Source of the DNA: Streptomyces prunicolor NBRC 13075
Lineage (GTDB): Bacteria > Actinomycetota > Actinomycetes > Streptomycetales > Streptomycetaceae
Assembly (NCBI RefSeq): GCF_000367365.1
Contig: NZ_BARF01000101.1
Coordinates: 1-46,811, forward strand
Direction: 5' to 3'
Length of the DNA: 46,811 nucleotides
In this document: positions 24,415 to 31,584 of the stretch, piece by piece
How positions within the stretch are numbered: the stretch's first letter is position 1
Layout of the letters: every line of letters begins with the position of its first letter
Made by a program: the position numbers and the translations under genes
Notes under the pieces: model-generated
The model's input: the letters and a program-made list of their open reading frames with translations, nothing else
Database searches by the model: none
What the model was told of the DNA's origin: nothing

Positions 24415-24453
24415 TCAGCAACAAGAAGTGCGACAACTCATCGGCAGGCTCAT
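24415..24453 (-). CDS. Cysteine-rich leader peptide upstream of ssuA
   Basis: A 12-residue ORF, MSLPMSCRTSCC, ends in TGA 141 bp before ssuA on the same strand. Three of its last six residues are Cys. ATG 24453 lies exactly 7 nt after a GAACAT -10 that is 18 bp from a perfect TTGACA, so translation would be leaderless. An upstream in-frame ATG at 24474 would give 19 residues but lies ahead of the predicted transcript start. Leaderless polycysteine ORFs that sense cysteine supply are known before sulfur genes in mycobacteria; this is likely the same principle. Existence is inferred from layout only. Confidence 0.6.
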   Translation of the reverse strand: MSLPMSCRTSCC

Positions 24454-24478
24454 GACCAGGATGTTCCCGGCCATGAGC
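24448..24478 (-). promoter_or_regulatory. Inverted repeat over the ssuA promoter
   Basis: GCTCATG (24448-24454) and CATGAGC (24472-24478) form a perfect 7-bp dyad with a 17-bp spacer. It covers the -10 and start region of the ssuA leader promoter, an ideal place for a repressor. Confidence 0.5.
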
Positions 24479-24490
24479 GCCCCCTGTCAA
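24461..24490 (-). promoter_or_regulatory. Promoter of the ssuA leader
   Basis: On the minus strand TTGACA (24490-24485), an 18-bp spacer and GAACAT (24466-24461). The -35 is perfect for the housekeeping sigma factor; the -10 matches at the key A2, A5 and T6. Confidence 0.6.
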
Positions 24491-24507
24491 CATTCCGAGT
24501 TTCTGAA

Positions 24508-25764
24508 TTAAATCGTCGCCGGTGACAGCCCGGGTGGAGTGCTCAACGGATCCCGGTACAGCACGTCGAGCAGCACCGAACCGCCCGCCACCGCCAGCAC
24601 GGAATCCGGAAAACTCGTCGGCACGACGGCCGAGGCCCGCGCGTCACCGACCTCCTCGCGCAACGCACGCAGGCAGTCCTCCCGCCGCATGACACCCAGC
24701 TCGGTGACGACGACCGTCTCCGGGTTGAGGATGTCGAGCAGCAGCCCGGCCGCCCGCCCCACCATCCGCGCCCGCTGCGTCAACAGCCGTACGGCGACGG
24801 GGTTTCCGCGCTCGGCCGCCGTCACGACATGGGTCGGGTTCACCCCGTCGACGATCCCCGCCTCCCGAGCCCGTCGGCACAACGTCCGTTCGCTCAGCTC
24901 GACTTGGAGGCAGCCGACGCGTCCGCAGTCGCACGGTTCCGTGCCGCCGCGCAATGGCAGATGGGCGATCGCCCCGGCCTGCGAGCGCGGCCCGTGGTGC
25001 ACCTCGTTGTTGGTGGCGAACGCCGCGTCGACCACATTGCCGACGAAGAGATGCAGCACGCTACGGCTGCCGCGCGCCGCCCGCCCGAAGAGGCGCTCCG
25101 CGTTCACCAACGCCCGTGCGTGGCCGTCGACATGGACCGGGAGCCCGGTGCGGGAGCCGAGGATCTCGCGCACCGGCACCTCCCGCCAGCCGAGCAGCGG
25201 ATGGTCGACGATGCTCCCGGAGTCCCGGTCCACCCAGCCGCCGGCGGCCACGCCGACCCCGAGCGGGGTGCTTCCGGCGGCCTCGGCGAACAGCGCGCCC
25301 AGACCGTCGGCGGCCTGGGCCAGTACCCGGGCGGGTTCGATGCGGTCACCCGCGGTGTCGTGCCGCAGTCGCCGCTCGGCCACCACCCGTCCGCGCAGAT
25401 CGAGCAGCGCGACCGTCGTATAGGGCACGGCCACATGGACTCCGCCCACAAGGAACTGTGATGCGTCCAGGTCGACGGGCACATGGGGTCGGCCCACACC
25501 CTTCGAGCGTTGGGGTGTGGCGGACTCCTGTATCAGCCCGAGTTCGGTGAAGCGGGCGCAGTAGTCGGTGACCGACGCCGGGGACAGCCCGGTCAGCCGG
25601 GCGATGGTGGAACGGGCCACCGGGCCGTGCTCCAGCACCGAGCGCAGGATGACGCTCGCGTTGGTGCGCCGCCGGTCGCTGTCGGCGGCGCGGGGCACGG
25701 GGGAGTTGGGGGAACTGGGGGAGGGCGAGTGGGAGGCGAGAAGGGGTGCCGCGGTACGGGGCAT
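24508..25764 (-). CDS. ROK-family transcriptional regulator
   Basis: A 418-residue ROK protein. Residues ~30-90 form a winged helix (Gly-Pro-Val-Ala-Arg-Ser-Thr-Ile-Ala, then Ser-Pro-Ala-Ser-Val-Thr), followed by the sugar-kinase-like fold. The ROK zinc motif is intact (Cys-Asp-Cys-Gly-Arg-Val-Gly-Cys). The usual catalytic Asp of ROK kinases is lost: the Asn-Asp-Ala block reads Asp-Gly-His-Ala. It is therefore a regulator only. ROK repressors usually sense sugars, yet this one stands before ssuACB and behind a sulfur-type leader peptide, so it may control sulfonate genes. ATG 25764 has no strong ribosome site (AGGAAG 9 nt upstream). Confidence 0.82.
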   Translation of the reverse strand: MPRTAAPLLASHSPSPSSPNSPVPRAADSDRRRTNASVILRSVLEHGPVARSTIARLTGLSPASVTDYCARFTELGLIQESATPQRSKGVGRPHVPVDLDASQFLVGGVHVAVPYTTVALLDLRGRVVAERRLRHDTAGDRIEPARVLAQAADGLGALFAEAAGSTPLGVGVAAGGWVDRDSGSIVDHPLLGWREVPVREILGSRTGLPVHVDGHARALVNAERLFGRAARGSRSVLHLFVGNVVDAAFATNNEVHHGPRSQAGAIAHLPLRGGTEPCDCGRVGCLQVELSERTLCRRAREAGIVDGVNPTHVVTAAERGNPVAVRLLTQRARMVGRAAGLLLDILNPETVVVTELGVMRREDCLRALREEVGDARASAVVPTSFPDSVLAVAGGSVLLDVLYRDPLSTPPGLSPATI

Positions 25765-25839
25765 GGGGATCTTCCTCGGGAACTGGTCCGACAGTGCGCC
25801 GTGAGGATTTCGAGGCGCACCGGATCCGCTCCGCCCGCC

Positions 25840-25923
25840 TCAGGGGCGGTAACAGGTCGCCGCGGCCTGGCGTCGCAGGTCGACATAGCGACGCGACGCG
25901 AAGTTCCGGGCCTGGGCAACCAT
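25840..25923 (-). CDS. SRRxVDL-type leader peptide upstream of the ROK gene
   Basis: A 27-residue ORF ends 75 bp before the ROK gene. Its centre reads Ser-Arg-Arg-Tyr-Val-Asp-Leu-Arg-Arg, and it ends Ala-Thr-Cys-Tyr-Arg-Pro. This matches the conserved core (Ser-Arg-Arg-x-Val-Asp-Leu) of short actinobacterial ORFs annotated as putative leader peptides, often found before sulfur genes. There is no ribosome site; ATG 25923 lies 7 nt after TAGCTT, so it is probably leaderless. It likely couples expression of the ROK gene to translation, perhaps of Cys. The ribosome could sense charged tRNA-Cys at the single Cys codon. Confidence 0.65.
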   Translation of the reverse strand: MVAQARNFASRRYVDLRRQAAATCYRP

Positions 25924-25930
25924 GCGGTCG

Positions 25931-25959
25931 AAGCTAGCAAAGCGGCCCACGGCTGCCCA
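25931..25959 (-). promoter_or_regulatory. Promoter of the ROK leader peptide
   Basis: On the minus strand TGGGCA (25959-25954), 17 bp, TAGCTT (25936-25931), then 7 nt to ATG. The layout is the same as for the ssuA leader. Confidence 0.5.
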
Positions 25960-25966
25960 GACGGTG

Positions 25967-26014
25967 ACCGGTGTGCGAGACGGCACGGATGCCGGTGTGC
26001 CAGACCGCACGAGG
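25967..26014 (+). repeat. 24-bp tandem duplication upstream of bioY
   Basis: 25967-25990 and 25991-26014 share CCGGTGTGC and GCACG blocks in register, about 19 of 24 bases. No function is evident. Confidence 0.6.
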
Positions 26015-26181
26015 TCCGGGTGACCGGCATCACGCCGGGGCGCGTGTAGCGGGCATCCTTTGTCCGGAGCCCACCAAGTCCCCGCCGAACCCTTTGTCGA
26101 ACGCTGACGGTGATCGGACCAAGGGCCCCGGGATAGCGTCACAAAGTCCCCCTGTACCCCCGTCAACCTGCGGAGTCCCCC

Positions 26182-26763
26182 TTGAGTACCGCCGTCGCCA
26201 CCGCCCGCCCGGGCCAGGTCCTCGCCGACCTGCTCCCCGCCTCCCGCGTCCGGGACCTCGCCCTCGTGCTCGGCGGCGCCGCGCTCACCGGCCTCGCCGC
26301 CCAGCTCGCCGTGCCCGTGCCGGGCTCCCCGGTCCCGGTCACCGGCCAGACCTTCGCCGCACTGCTCGTCGGCACGTCCCTCGGCGCCGGCCGCGGCTTC
26401 CTCTCGCTCGCGCTGTACGCGCTGCTCGGCCTCGCCGGTGTGCCGTGGTTCGCCGAGGGCACCTCCGGGGGCGGCGCCTCCTTCGGCTACATCGTCGGCA
26501 TGCTGCTCGCCTCCGCCGCCGTCGGCGCCCTGGCCCGCCGCGGCGCCGACCGCTCGGTCCTGCGCATGGCCGGCACGATGCTGCTCGGCGAGGCGATCAT
26601 CTACGCGATCGGCGTCCCGTACCTCGCGCTGTCCCTCGACCTCTCGACGAGCGCCGCGCTCGCCGCCGGCCTCACCCCGTTCCTCATCGGCGACGCCCTG
26701 AAGGCGGCGCTGGCGATGGGCGCGACGCCGACCGCCTGGAAGTTCGTCAACAAGCAGCGGTAG
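26182..26763 (+). CDS. bioY: Biotin transporter BioY
   Basis: A 193-residue membrane protein of the BioY family with about six helices; it is the substrate-binding (S) component for biotin uptake. The family region Pro-Gly-Ser-Pro-Val-Pro-Val-Thr-Gly-Gln-Thr near residue 50 and Gly-Leu-Ala-Gly-Val-Pro are present. The start codon appears to be TTG at 26182, with GGAG 6 nt upstream; no in-frame ATG or GTG fits before the first helix. No bioM/bioN genes are next to it, so it works alone or with a shared energising module. Strong terminator follows. Confidence 0.88.
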   Translation: MSTAVATARPGQVLADLLPASRVRDLALVLGGAALTGLAAQLAVPVPGSPVPVTGQTFAALLVGTSLGAGRGFLSLALYALLGLAGVPWFAEGTSGGGASFGYIVGMLLASAAVGALARRGADRSVLRMAGTMLLGEAIIYAIGVPYLALSLDLSTSAALAAGLTPFLIGDALKAALAMGATPTAWKFVNKQR

Positions 26764-26778
26764 GGCTGTAGTTGAGGG

Positions 26779-26815
26779 GAAGAGGGCCGGGTGCTCCCGC
26801 ACCCCGGCCCTCTTC
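26779..26815 (+). terminator. Terminator of bioY
   Basis: A 16-bp stem (26779-26794 with 26799-26815, one bulged C) with a 4-nt loop lies 16 bp after the bioY stop, just before the convergent surface-protein gene. Confidence 0.85.
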
Positions 26816-26826
26816 TCGTACGGGCC

Positions 26827-27576
26827 TCAGCCTCGCAGCGGCTGCCGCGGCCGTCGCTGCGACCAGTACAGGCCCGCCGCCCCCGCCGCGATCAGCGCCG
26901 CACCGGCCGCGCCCAGGGGCAGCACGTCATCGCCGACCCCCGTCTTGGGCAGCGTGTCACCGCCCGGTGCCACCGGCTTGTTGTCGGTGCCGAGCAGCAA
27001 CGGGGTGGCCGGGGCGTTCGGCGACGGGTTCGTCGTACCGAACGGGACCGGCCCCTGCTGCCAGAACGTCTCCTTGCCGTCGGCGGACATCACCGGCAGA
27101 CAGATCTTTCCGGCCTTGCTCAGGTCGTACGTCGCGTCGACGGCGTACGACTTCGACCTGCCCGCGGCGAGAGCGCCGACGGAGCACTTGAATCCGCTGT
27201 TCGAACCGGGCGGCAGATCCTTTTCGCCGATCGCCGAACACCCCTGCACGCCATTGACCTTGAGGCCGTCGAAACCGACGACCAGGAGATCGATTTCGCC
27301 GCTCGCCTTGGTCCCCTCGTTCTTCACCGTGGCGGTGATCGCCGTCTTTTTCGAACTGTTGTCGACCGAGATCTTCTCCGGCAGGAGCGTGGTCAGTTTC
27401 ACCCCGGCCGGAGCGGCGTCGATCGCCTTTCCCCCTTTGCTGCTCCCCGGTCCCTGGTCATCCGCCGAGGCGGTGAAGGAAAGAATCATCACCGCCGAGA
27501 AAGATGCCGTGAGCAGCGATCCTGTGATGGTCGTGGCGATGGCCGTCGTGATGGTCGTCGCGCGACGAGAACTCAT
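26827..27576 (-). CDS. LPXTG-anchored surface protein
   Basis: A 249-residue exported protein. It has a signal peptide (residues 1-38, ending Ala-Ser-Ala), a beta-rich middle (around 60-165) with three Cys, a Pro/Asn-rich linker, then L209-P-K-T-G213, a hydrophobic helix and a basic tail Arg-Arg-Pro-Arg. This is a classic sortase signal, so it should be attached to the cell wall. ATG 27576 follows AAGGGGG. The neighbour is a divergent Ser/Thr kinase gene. The function of the exposed domain is unknown. Confidence 0.82.
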   Translation of the reverse strand: MSSRRATTITTAIATTITGSLLTASFSAVMILSFTASADDQGPGSSKGGKAIDAAPAGVKLTTLLPEKISVDNSSKKTAITATVKNEGTKASGEIDLLVVGFDGLKVNGVQGCSAIGEKDLPPGSNSGFKCSVGALAAGRSKSYAVDATYDLSKAGKICLPVMSADGKETFWQQGPVPFGTTNPSPNAPATPLLLGTDNKPVAPGGDTLPKTGVGDDVLPLGAAGAALIAAGAAGLYWSQRRPRQPLRG

Positions 27577-27731
27577 GTTCGTCCCCCTTGCGTTCCCCTG
27601 TATCCCCCTGCGACTGTGCCTGAATTCGCAGTACTTGAAGAGGTACCACAAGATTTCTCCGCACTATGCTGGTACGGCATGAAGTGTGACCATTGTGGGG
27701 GTGCAGCGGATTGCCGGGAAATACGGGGAAC

Positions 27732-29885
27732 ATGAGGAATGGTGGCACTCCGGGGCTATTGGTCACCGGGCGCTATCGGCTGGTCGAAAGTATCGGCCAG
27801 GGGGGAATGGGGCGGGTGTGGCGAGCCGCCGACGAAATGCTCGACCGGCAGATCGCGGTCAAGGAAATGCGCATAGACGGCCTCGACGCGGAGGACACCC
27901 GCACCCGCCGCGAGCGCACCCTCCGCGAGGCCAGGGCGACGGCCCGCATCGACCACCCGAACGTCGTACGGGTCTACGACGTCGTGGACGAGGGCGAACG
28001 CCTGTGGATCGTCATGGAGTTGGTCGCCGGGCGCTCCCTGGAACGCATGCTGGCGGACGACGGCGCGCTCGGCCCGCGCGAGGTGGCCCGCATCGGACTC
28101 GGCCTGGTGGCCGCCCTGCGCCAGGTGCACGCGGGAGGCGTCCTGCACCGCGACATCAAACCCGGCAACGTCCTCGTCGAGGGCGGCGGCCGACGGGTCG
28201 TGCTCACCGACTTCGGCATCGCCGCGATCCAGGACGCCACGGCGCTCACCATGGTCGGCATGCTCGTCGGCTCACCCGACTACATGGCCCCCGAGCGGAT
28301 CTCCGGCCACCCCCAGGGACCGCCCTCGGACATCTGGTCCCTCGGCGCGACCCTCTGCGCAGCGCTCGGCGGCCGCTCACCCTTCGCGCGCGACACAACG
28401 CTGGCGACTCTGCACGCGGTTCTGTACGAGGAGCCCGAACTCCCGTCGGCGGCCGGTCCGTTGCGCGACATCCTCGCCGCGCTGCTGGAGAAGGCCCCTG
28501 CGGCGCGGCCGGGGTTGGACGAGTTGGAGCGGGCGTTGGCGCCGGTGGCGTTTCCGCGGGAGGAGCAGGAGAGGCGGGAGGGGCCGGAAGGGCCGGAGGA
28601 ACAGGAGAGGCCGGAGGCGGAGGAACTCGCCGCGCCGGAAACGGAGTTGCGTGAGGAGCCGCCGCCCGAGGTCTACCGGGAGTCACCCACCCCGGCCTTC
28701 CTGGCCCCGCCGCTCGTCCGCGCGGCACGCGATCCCCGGCTGTACGACCCCGACCCCGACGCCGACCCTCACCCCGTCGAGGACGCGATACCGACGCAGC
28801 GTCCCGCCGTAGAAGAACTGGTTTCCGCAGCCGAAGGCGCGTCCGAAGTGGCCTCCGAGCTGAGCTCCGAACTGAGTTCCGAGGCCTCGTCCAACAACTC
28901 CCGTCGCTCTACGCCACGCAGGACGGGCGTCTCCCTTCTCCGCGCCGATCAGGGTGAGCGCGCCGCACAAGCCGAGCGCGGCGAAGAGGCTCAACTCACC
29001 GAAGGACCGGAGGCATTGACCGCGCGAAAGCCCGTGCCTCTCCCGGCCCACCCGCCGGCCCCACGCCCGGCACCACCGCACCCCGGCCTGGGTCCCGGAC
29101 CCGTTGCCAGCTCCCGCTTGCCCCGCCCGGCACCACCGCGCCTCGTCCTCGGCCCGCACCCGGCCCGCGTGCCTCGCCCCGCCGCCGGCCCGTCGTCCGG
29201 CGGTGAACTCCCGGGCCCCGCCCAGCCGTTCACCCCTGACCGGACGCACCCCACCCGTCGCCGTATCGGACTGATCGCCCTTGCGGCTGTGGTGGTCGCG
29301 GGTGCGGCCGTCGGGACGATCCTCGCGAACTCCGGCGGCTCGTCCAGTACTTCAGCTGCTTCAGGGACGTCGACCGAACCGTCCGTCTCCCCGTCCCCCA
29401 CAGCCTCGTCCCCGTCCGCCTCCCCGTCCCCCACAGTCGAGGGCACCTCCCGCCCCCCGACCCTGCCCCCGGGCACGCACCGAGAAGCAGGCGGGTTCGC
29501 GTGGGCGACGCCCAACGGGTGGCGGCGGGATCTGAAGACGGGGGCCGAGGTGCACTACACATCCCCCGAGGGCACCCAGGAACTGGTCGGCAAGTCGTCG
29601 CTCGCGCGCGGCGATCTGATGGAGACCTGGGAGGCCTCGGAGCAGAGCGCGCGGAAGGGGCGGGACTACCGGAAGATCCGCCTCGGCAGGACGACGTTCC
29701 GCGGTTATCCGGCGGTGAGTTGGGAGTACACGTTCACGCTCAAGGGCGTCCCGTGGCACGCCCGGCTGCTCGGTTTCGACGAGGACGGGAAGTCGTACCA
29801 GATCAACACCTGGTACCAGCCGGACGTGGAGACCCAGGCCTTGAAGACCTACGACAAGGTCAAGAACAGCTTCGTCGTGCTGTGA
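27732..29885 (+). CDS. Membrane Ser/Thr protein kinase
   Basis: A 717-residue Hanks-type kinase. The kinase domain (residues ~10-280) has Gly-Gln-Gly-Gly-Met-Gly, the Val-Lys pair, H139-R-D141-I-K-P-G-N catalytic loop, Asp-Phe-Gly, and Ser-Pro-Asp-Tyr-Met-Ala-Pro-Glu. A long Glu/Pro/Ala-rich linker follows, a membrane helix lies near 514-532, then a Ser/Pro-rich stalk and a compact outer domain of about 125 residues. No PASTA repeats are present, so the signal sensed is unknown. ATG 27732 has GGGGAA close upstream. It is divergent from the LPXTG protein. Confidence 0.88.
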   Translation: MRNGGTPGLLVTGRYRLVESIGQGGMGRVWRAADEMLDRQIAVKEMRIDGLDAEDTRTRRERTLREARATARIDHPNVVRVYDVVDEGERLWIVMELVAGRSLERMLADDGALGPREVARIGLGLVAALRQVHAGGVLHRDIKPGNVLVEGGGRRVVLTDFGIAAIQDATALTMVGMLVGSPDYMAPERISGHPQGPPSDIWSLGATLCAALGGRSPFARDTTLATLHAVLYEEPELPSAAGPLRDILAALLEKAPAARPGLDELERALAPVAFPREEQERREGPEGPEEQERPEAEELAAPETELREEPPPEVYRESPTPAFLAPPLVRAARDPRLYDPDPDADPHPVEDAIPTQRPAVEELVSAAEGASEVASELSSELSSEASSNNSRRSTPRRTGVSLLRADQGERAAQAERGEEAQLTEGPEALTARKPVPLPAHPPAPRPAPPHPGLGPGPVASSRLPRPAPPRLVLGPHPARVPRPAAGPSSGGELPGPAQPFTPDRTHPTRRRIGLIALAAVVVAGAAVGTILANSGGSSSTSAASGTSTEPSVSPSPTASSPSASPSPTVEGTSRPPTLPPGTHREAGGFAWATPNGWRRDLKTGAEVHYTSPEGTQELVGKSSLARGDLMETWEASEQSARKGRDYRKIRLGRTTFRGYPAVSWEYTFTLKGVPWHARLLGFDEDGKSYQINTWYQPDVETQALKTYDKVKNSFVVL

Positions 29886-29904
29886 GCGCCTCTAGCGAAC
29901 TTCC

Positions 29905-29950
29905 TCAGCCCACAGACACCTTGTCCGTCAGTTCACAGACACCTTGTCGG
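29905..29950 (-). repeat. 23-bp tandem duplication spanning the permease stop codon
   Basis: 29928-29950 and 29905-29927 share 20 of 23 bases. On the minus strand the second copy repeats the last codons (Asp-Lys-Val-Ser-Val) and a TGA stop. Confidence 0.9.
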
Positions 29951-31370
29951 TGTCCGTGTCGGAGACCGCGGTCGTGACCGCCTTTCCGCCCCGCACCCGC
30001 TCCTTGATCACCGAGACCGCCACCACGGCCAACGCGACCAGCAAGGACAGCAGAACGGTCGTACGGCCGCTGCTCTCGCCCTCGGTGTCGGTGAGCATGT
30101 AGCCGAGGACGAAGACGATCAGGGCGATCGTCGCCCAGGTCAGATACGGGTACAGCCACATCCGTACGACGAGCTTCTCCGGCGACTCGCGCTCGATGAT
30201 CCGGCGCAGGCGCAGCTGGGACGCGCAGATGACCAGCCACACGAACAGGGCAACGGCACCAGAGGAGTTGACGAGGAAGAGGAAGACCGTGTCCGGGAAG
30301 GCGTAGTTGAAGAACACGGCGACGAAGCCGAAGACGACGGAGGCGAGGATCGCCGCCATCGGTACGCCACGGGACGTGGTCTTGGCGAACGCCTTCGGCG
30401 CGTCACCGCGACCGCCGAGCGAGAAGGCCATGCGGGAGGCCGTGTAGAGACCGGAGTTGAGGCAGGACAGCACCGAGGTCAGCACGATGAAGTTCATGAT
30501 CTCGCCGGCGTGCGCGATACCGAGGGAGTCGAGGGCGGCGACGTACGAGCCCTGCTCCTTGATCGACGGGTCGTTCCACGGGAGCAGACAGACGACGATG
30601 AAGATCGAGCCGAGGTAGAAGACGCCAATACGCCAGATGACGCTGTTGGTCGACTTGGTGACCGCGCGCTGCGGGTCCTCGGACTCACCGGCGGCCAGCG
30701 TGGCGATCTCGCTGCCCATGAAGGAGAAGACCACCAACAGGACACCGGTCAGGATCGCGCCGGGACCGTTCGGCAGGAAGCCGCCGTGGTCGGTGAGATT
30801 GCCGAGGCCCGCCTTGTCGGTGTGGGCGCCGGGCAGCACGCCGAAGATCGCCAGCGCGCCGACGACGATGAACGCGCCGATCGCGACGACCTTGATCCCG
30901 GCGAACCAGAACTCGAACTCGCCGTAGGAACCGACCGATACGAGGTTTGTGGCGGTCAGCACCACCATCACGAGGAGCGCCCAGCCCCACTGCGGTACGG
31001 CCGGTATCCACCCTTCGAGGATCTTCGCGCCGGCGGTCGCCTCGACGGCGAGCACGACGACCCAGAAGAACCAGTACAGCCAGCCGATCGAGAAACCGGC
31101 CCAGCGGCCGAGCGCGCGGTCGGCGTGCGCCGAGAACGAGCCGGACGTGGGGTTCGCGGCCGACATCTCGCCGAGCATGCGCATCACCAGCACCACGAGC
31201 GTGCCGACGAGCGCGTACGAGAGAAGGATGCCGGGTCCCGCGGTCGCGATCCCGGTGCTCGAACCGACGAACAGGCCGGCGCCGATGACGCCGCCGATCG
31301 CGATCATCGAGAGATGTCGGTTCTTGAGTCCTGCCTGGAGGCCGGAGCCATCAGTCATGGGGGCAGTCAT
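29928..31370 (-). CDS. Amino acid permease (APC/GabP-type)
   Basis: A 480-residue membrane transporter of the APC amino acid permease family with about 12 helices. The consensus Gly-Gly-Val-Ile-Gly-Ala-Gly-Leu-Phe-Val-Gly in helix 1 and the Glu-Met-type helix 3 (Leu-Gly-Glu-Met-Ser) fit the GABA/aromatic amino acid permease branch. It imports an amino acid with protons; substrate not assignable. ATG 31370 has AAAGGAA 10 nt upstream, but that site is inside a long inverted repeat. ATG 31358 is an alternative start. Confidence 0.86.
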   Translation of the reverse strand: MTAPMTDGSGLQAGLKNRHLSMIAIGGVIGAGLFVGSSTGIATAGPGILLSYALVGTLVVLVMRMLGEMSAANPTSGSFSAHADRALGRWAGFSIGWLYWFFWVVVLAVEATAGAKILEGWIPAVPQWGWALLVMVVLTATNLVSVGSYGEFEFWFAGIKVVAIGAFIVVGALAIFGVLPGAHTDKAGLGNLTDHGGFLPNGPGAILTGVLLVVFSFMGSEIATLAAGESEDPQRAVTKSTNSVIWRIGVFYLGSIFIVVCLLPWNDPSIKEQGSYVAALDSLGIAHAGEIMNFIVLTSVLSCLNSGLYTASRMAFSLGGRGDAPKAFAKTTSRGVPMAAILASVVFGFVAVFFNYAFPDTVFLFLVNSSGAVALFVWLVICASQLRLRRIIERESPEKLVVRMWLYPYLTWATIALIVFVLGYMLTDTEGESSGRTTVLLSLLVALAVVAVSVIKERVRGGKAVTTAVSDTDTDKVSVN

Positions 31371-31374
31371 GGGG

Positions 31375-31465
31375 GGAATTCCTTTACGCCGGTTGGGATG
31401 CCGGTGGGGGTGCCCGCACGAGCGGCGTACGGGTCGGTCCAGTGAATCGGAGGTAAAGGAATTCC
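31375..31465 (-). promoter_or_regulatory. Long inverted repeat sequestering the permease ribosome site
   Basis: GGAATTCCTTTAC (upstream arm, plus coordinates 31453-31465) and GTAAAGGAATTCC (31375-31387) are perfect 13-bp complements with 65 nt between. The downstream arm contains the AAAGGAA ribosome site, 5-6 nt before the ATG. If both arms are transcribed, they would hide the site. The first part of the loop is rich in G and C. This could be a translational switch. Confidence 0.6.
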
Positions 31466-31584
31466 TGAACCTTTGAATCCAGATCGTTACTTGAGGTTTC
31501 CTTGAGGTTGCGAGGCGTTGCCTGTATTTAACGTGGTCGGGCCCCGGAGCTGCTTCCCGGAAACAGCCGTGTCACACTCGACGC

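Larger units (their letters stand above)
25765..26181. other. Gap between ROK and bioY (417 bp)
   Basis: It holds the leader peptide ORF at 25840-25923 and its promoter on the minus strand, a 24-bp tandem duplication (25967-26014) and the bioY promoter region. TAGCGT at 26134-26139 is a possible bioY -10. No larger gene is supported. Confidence 0.6.
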
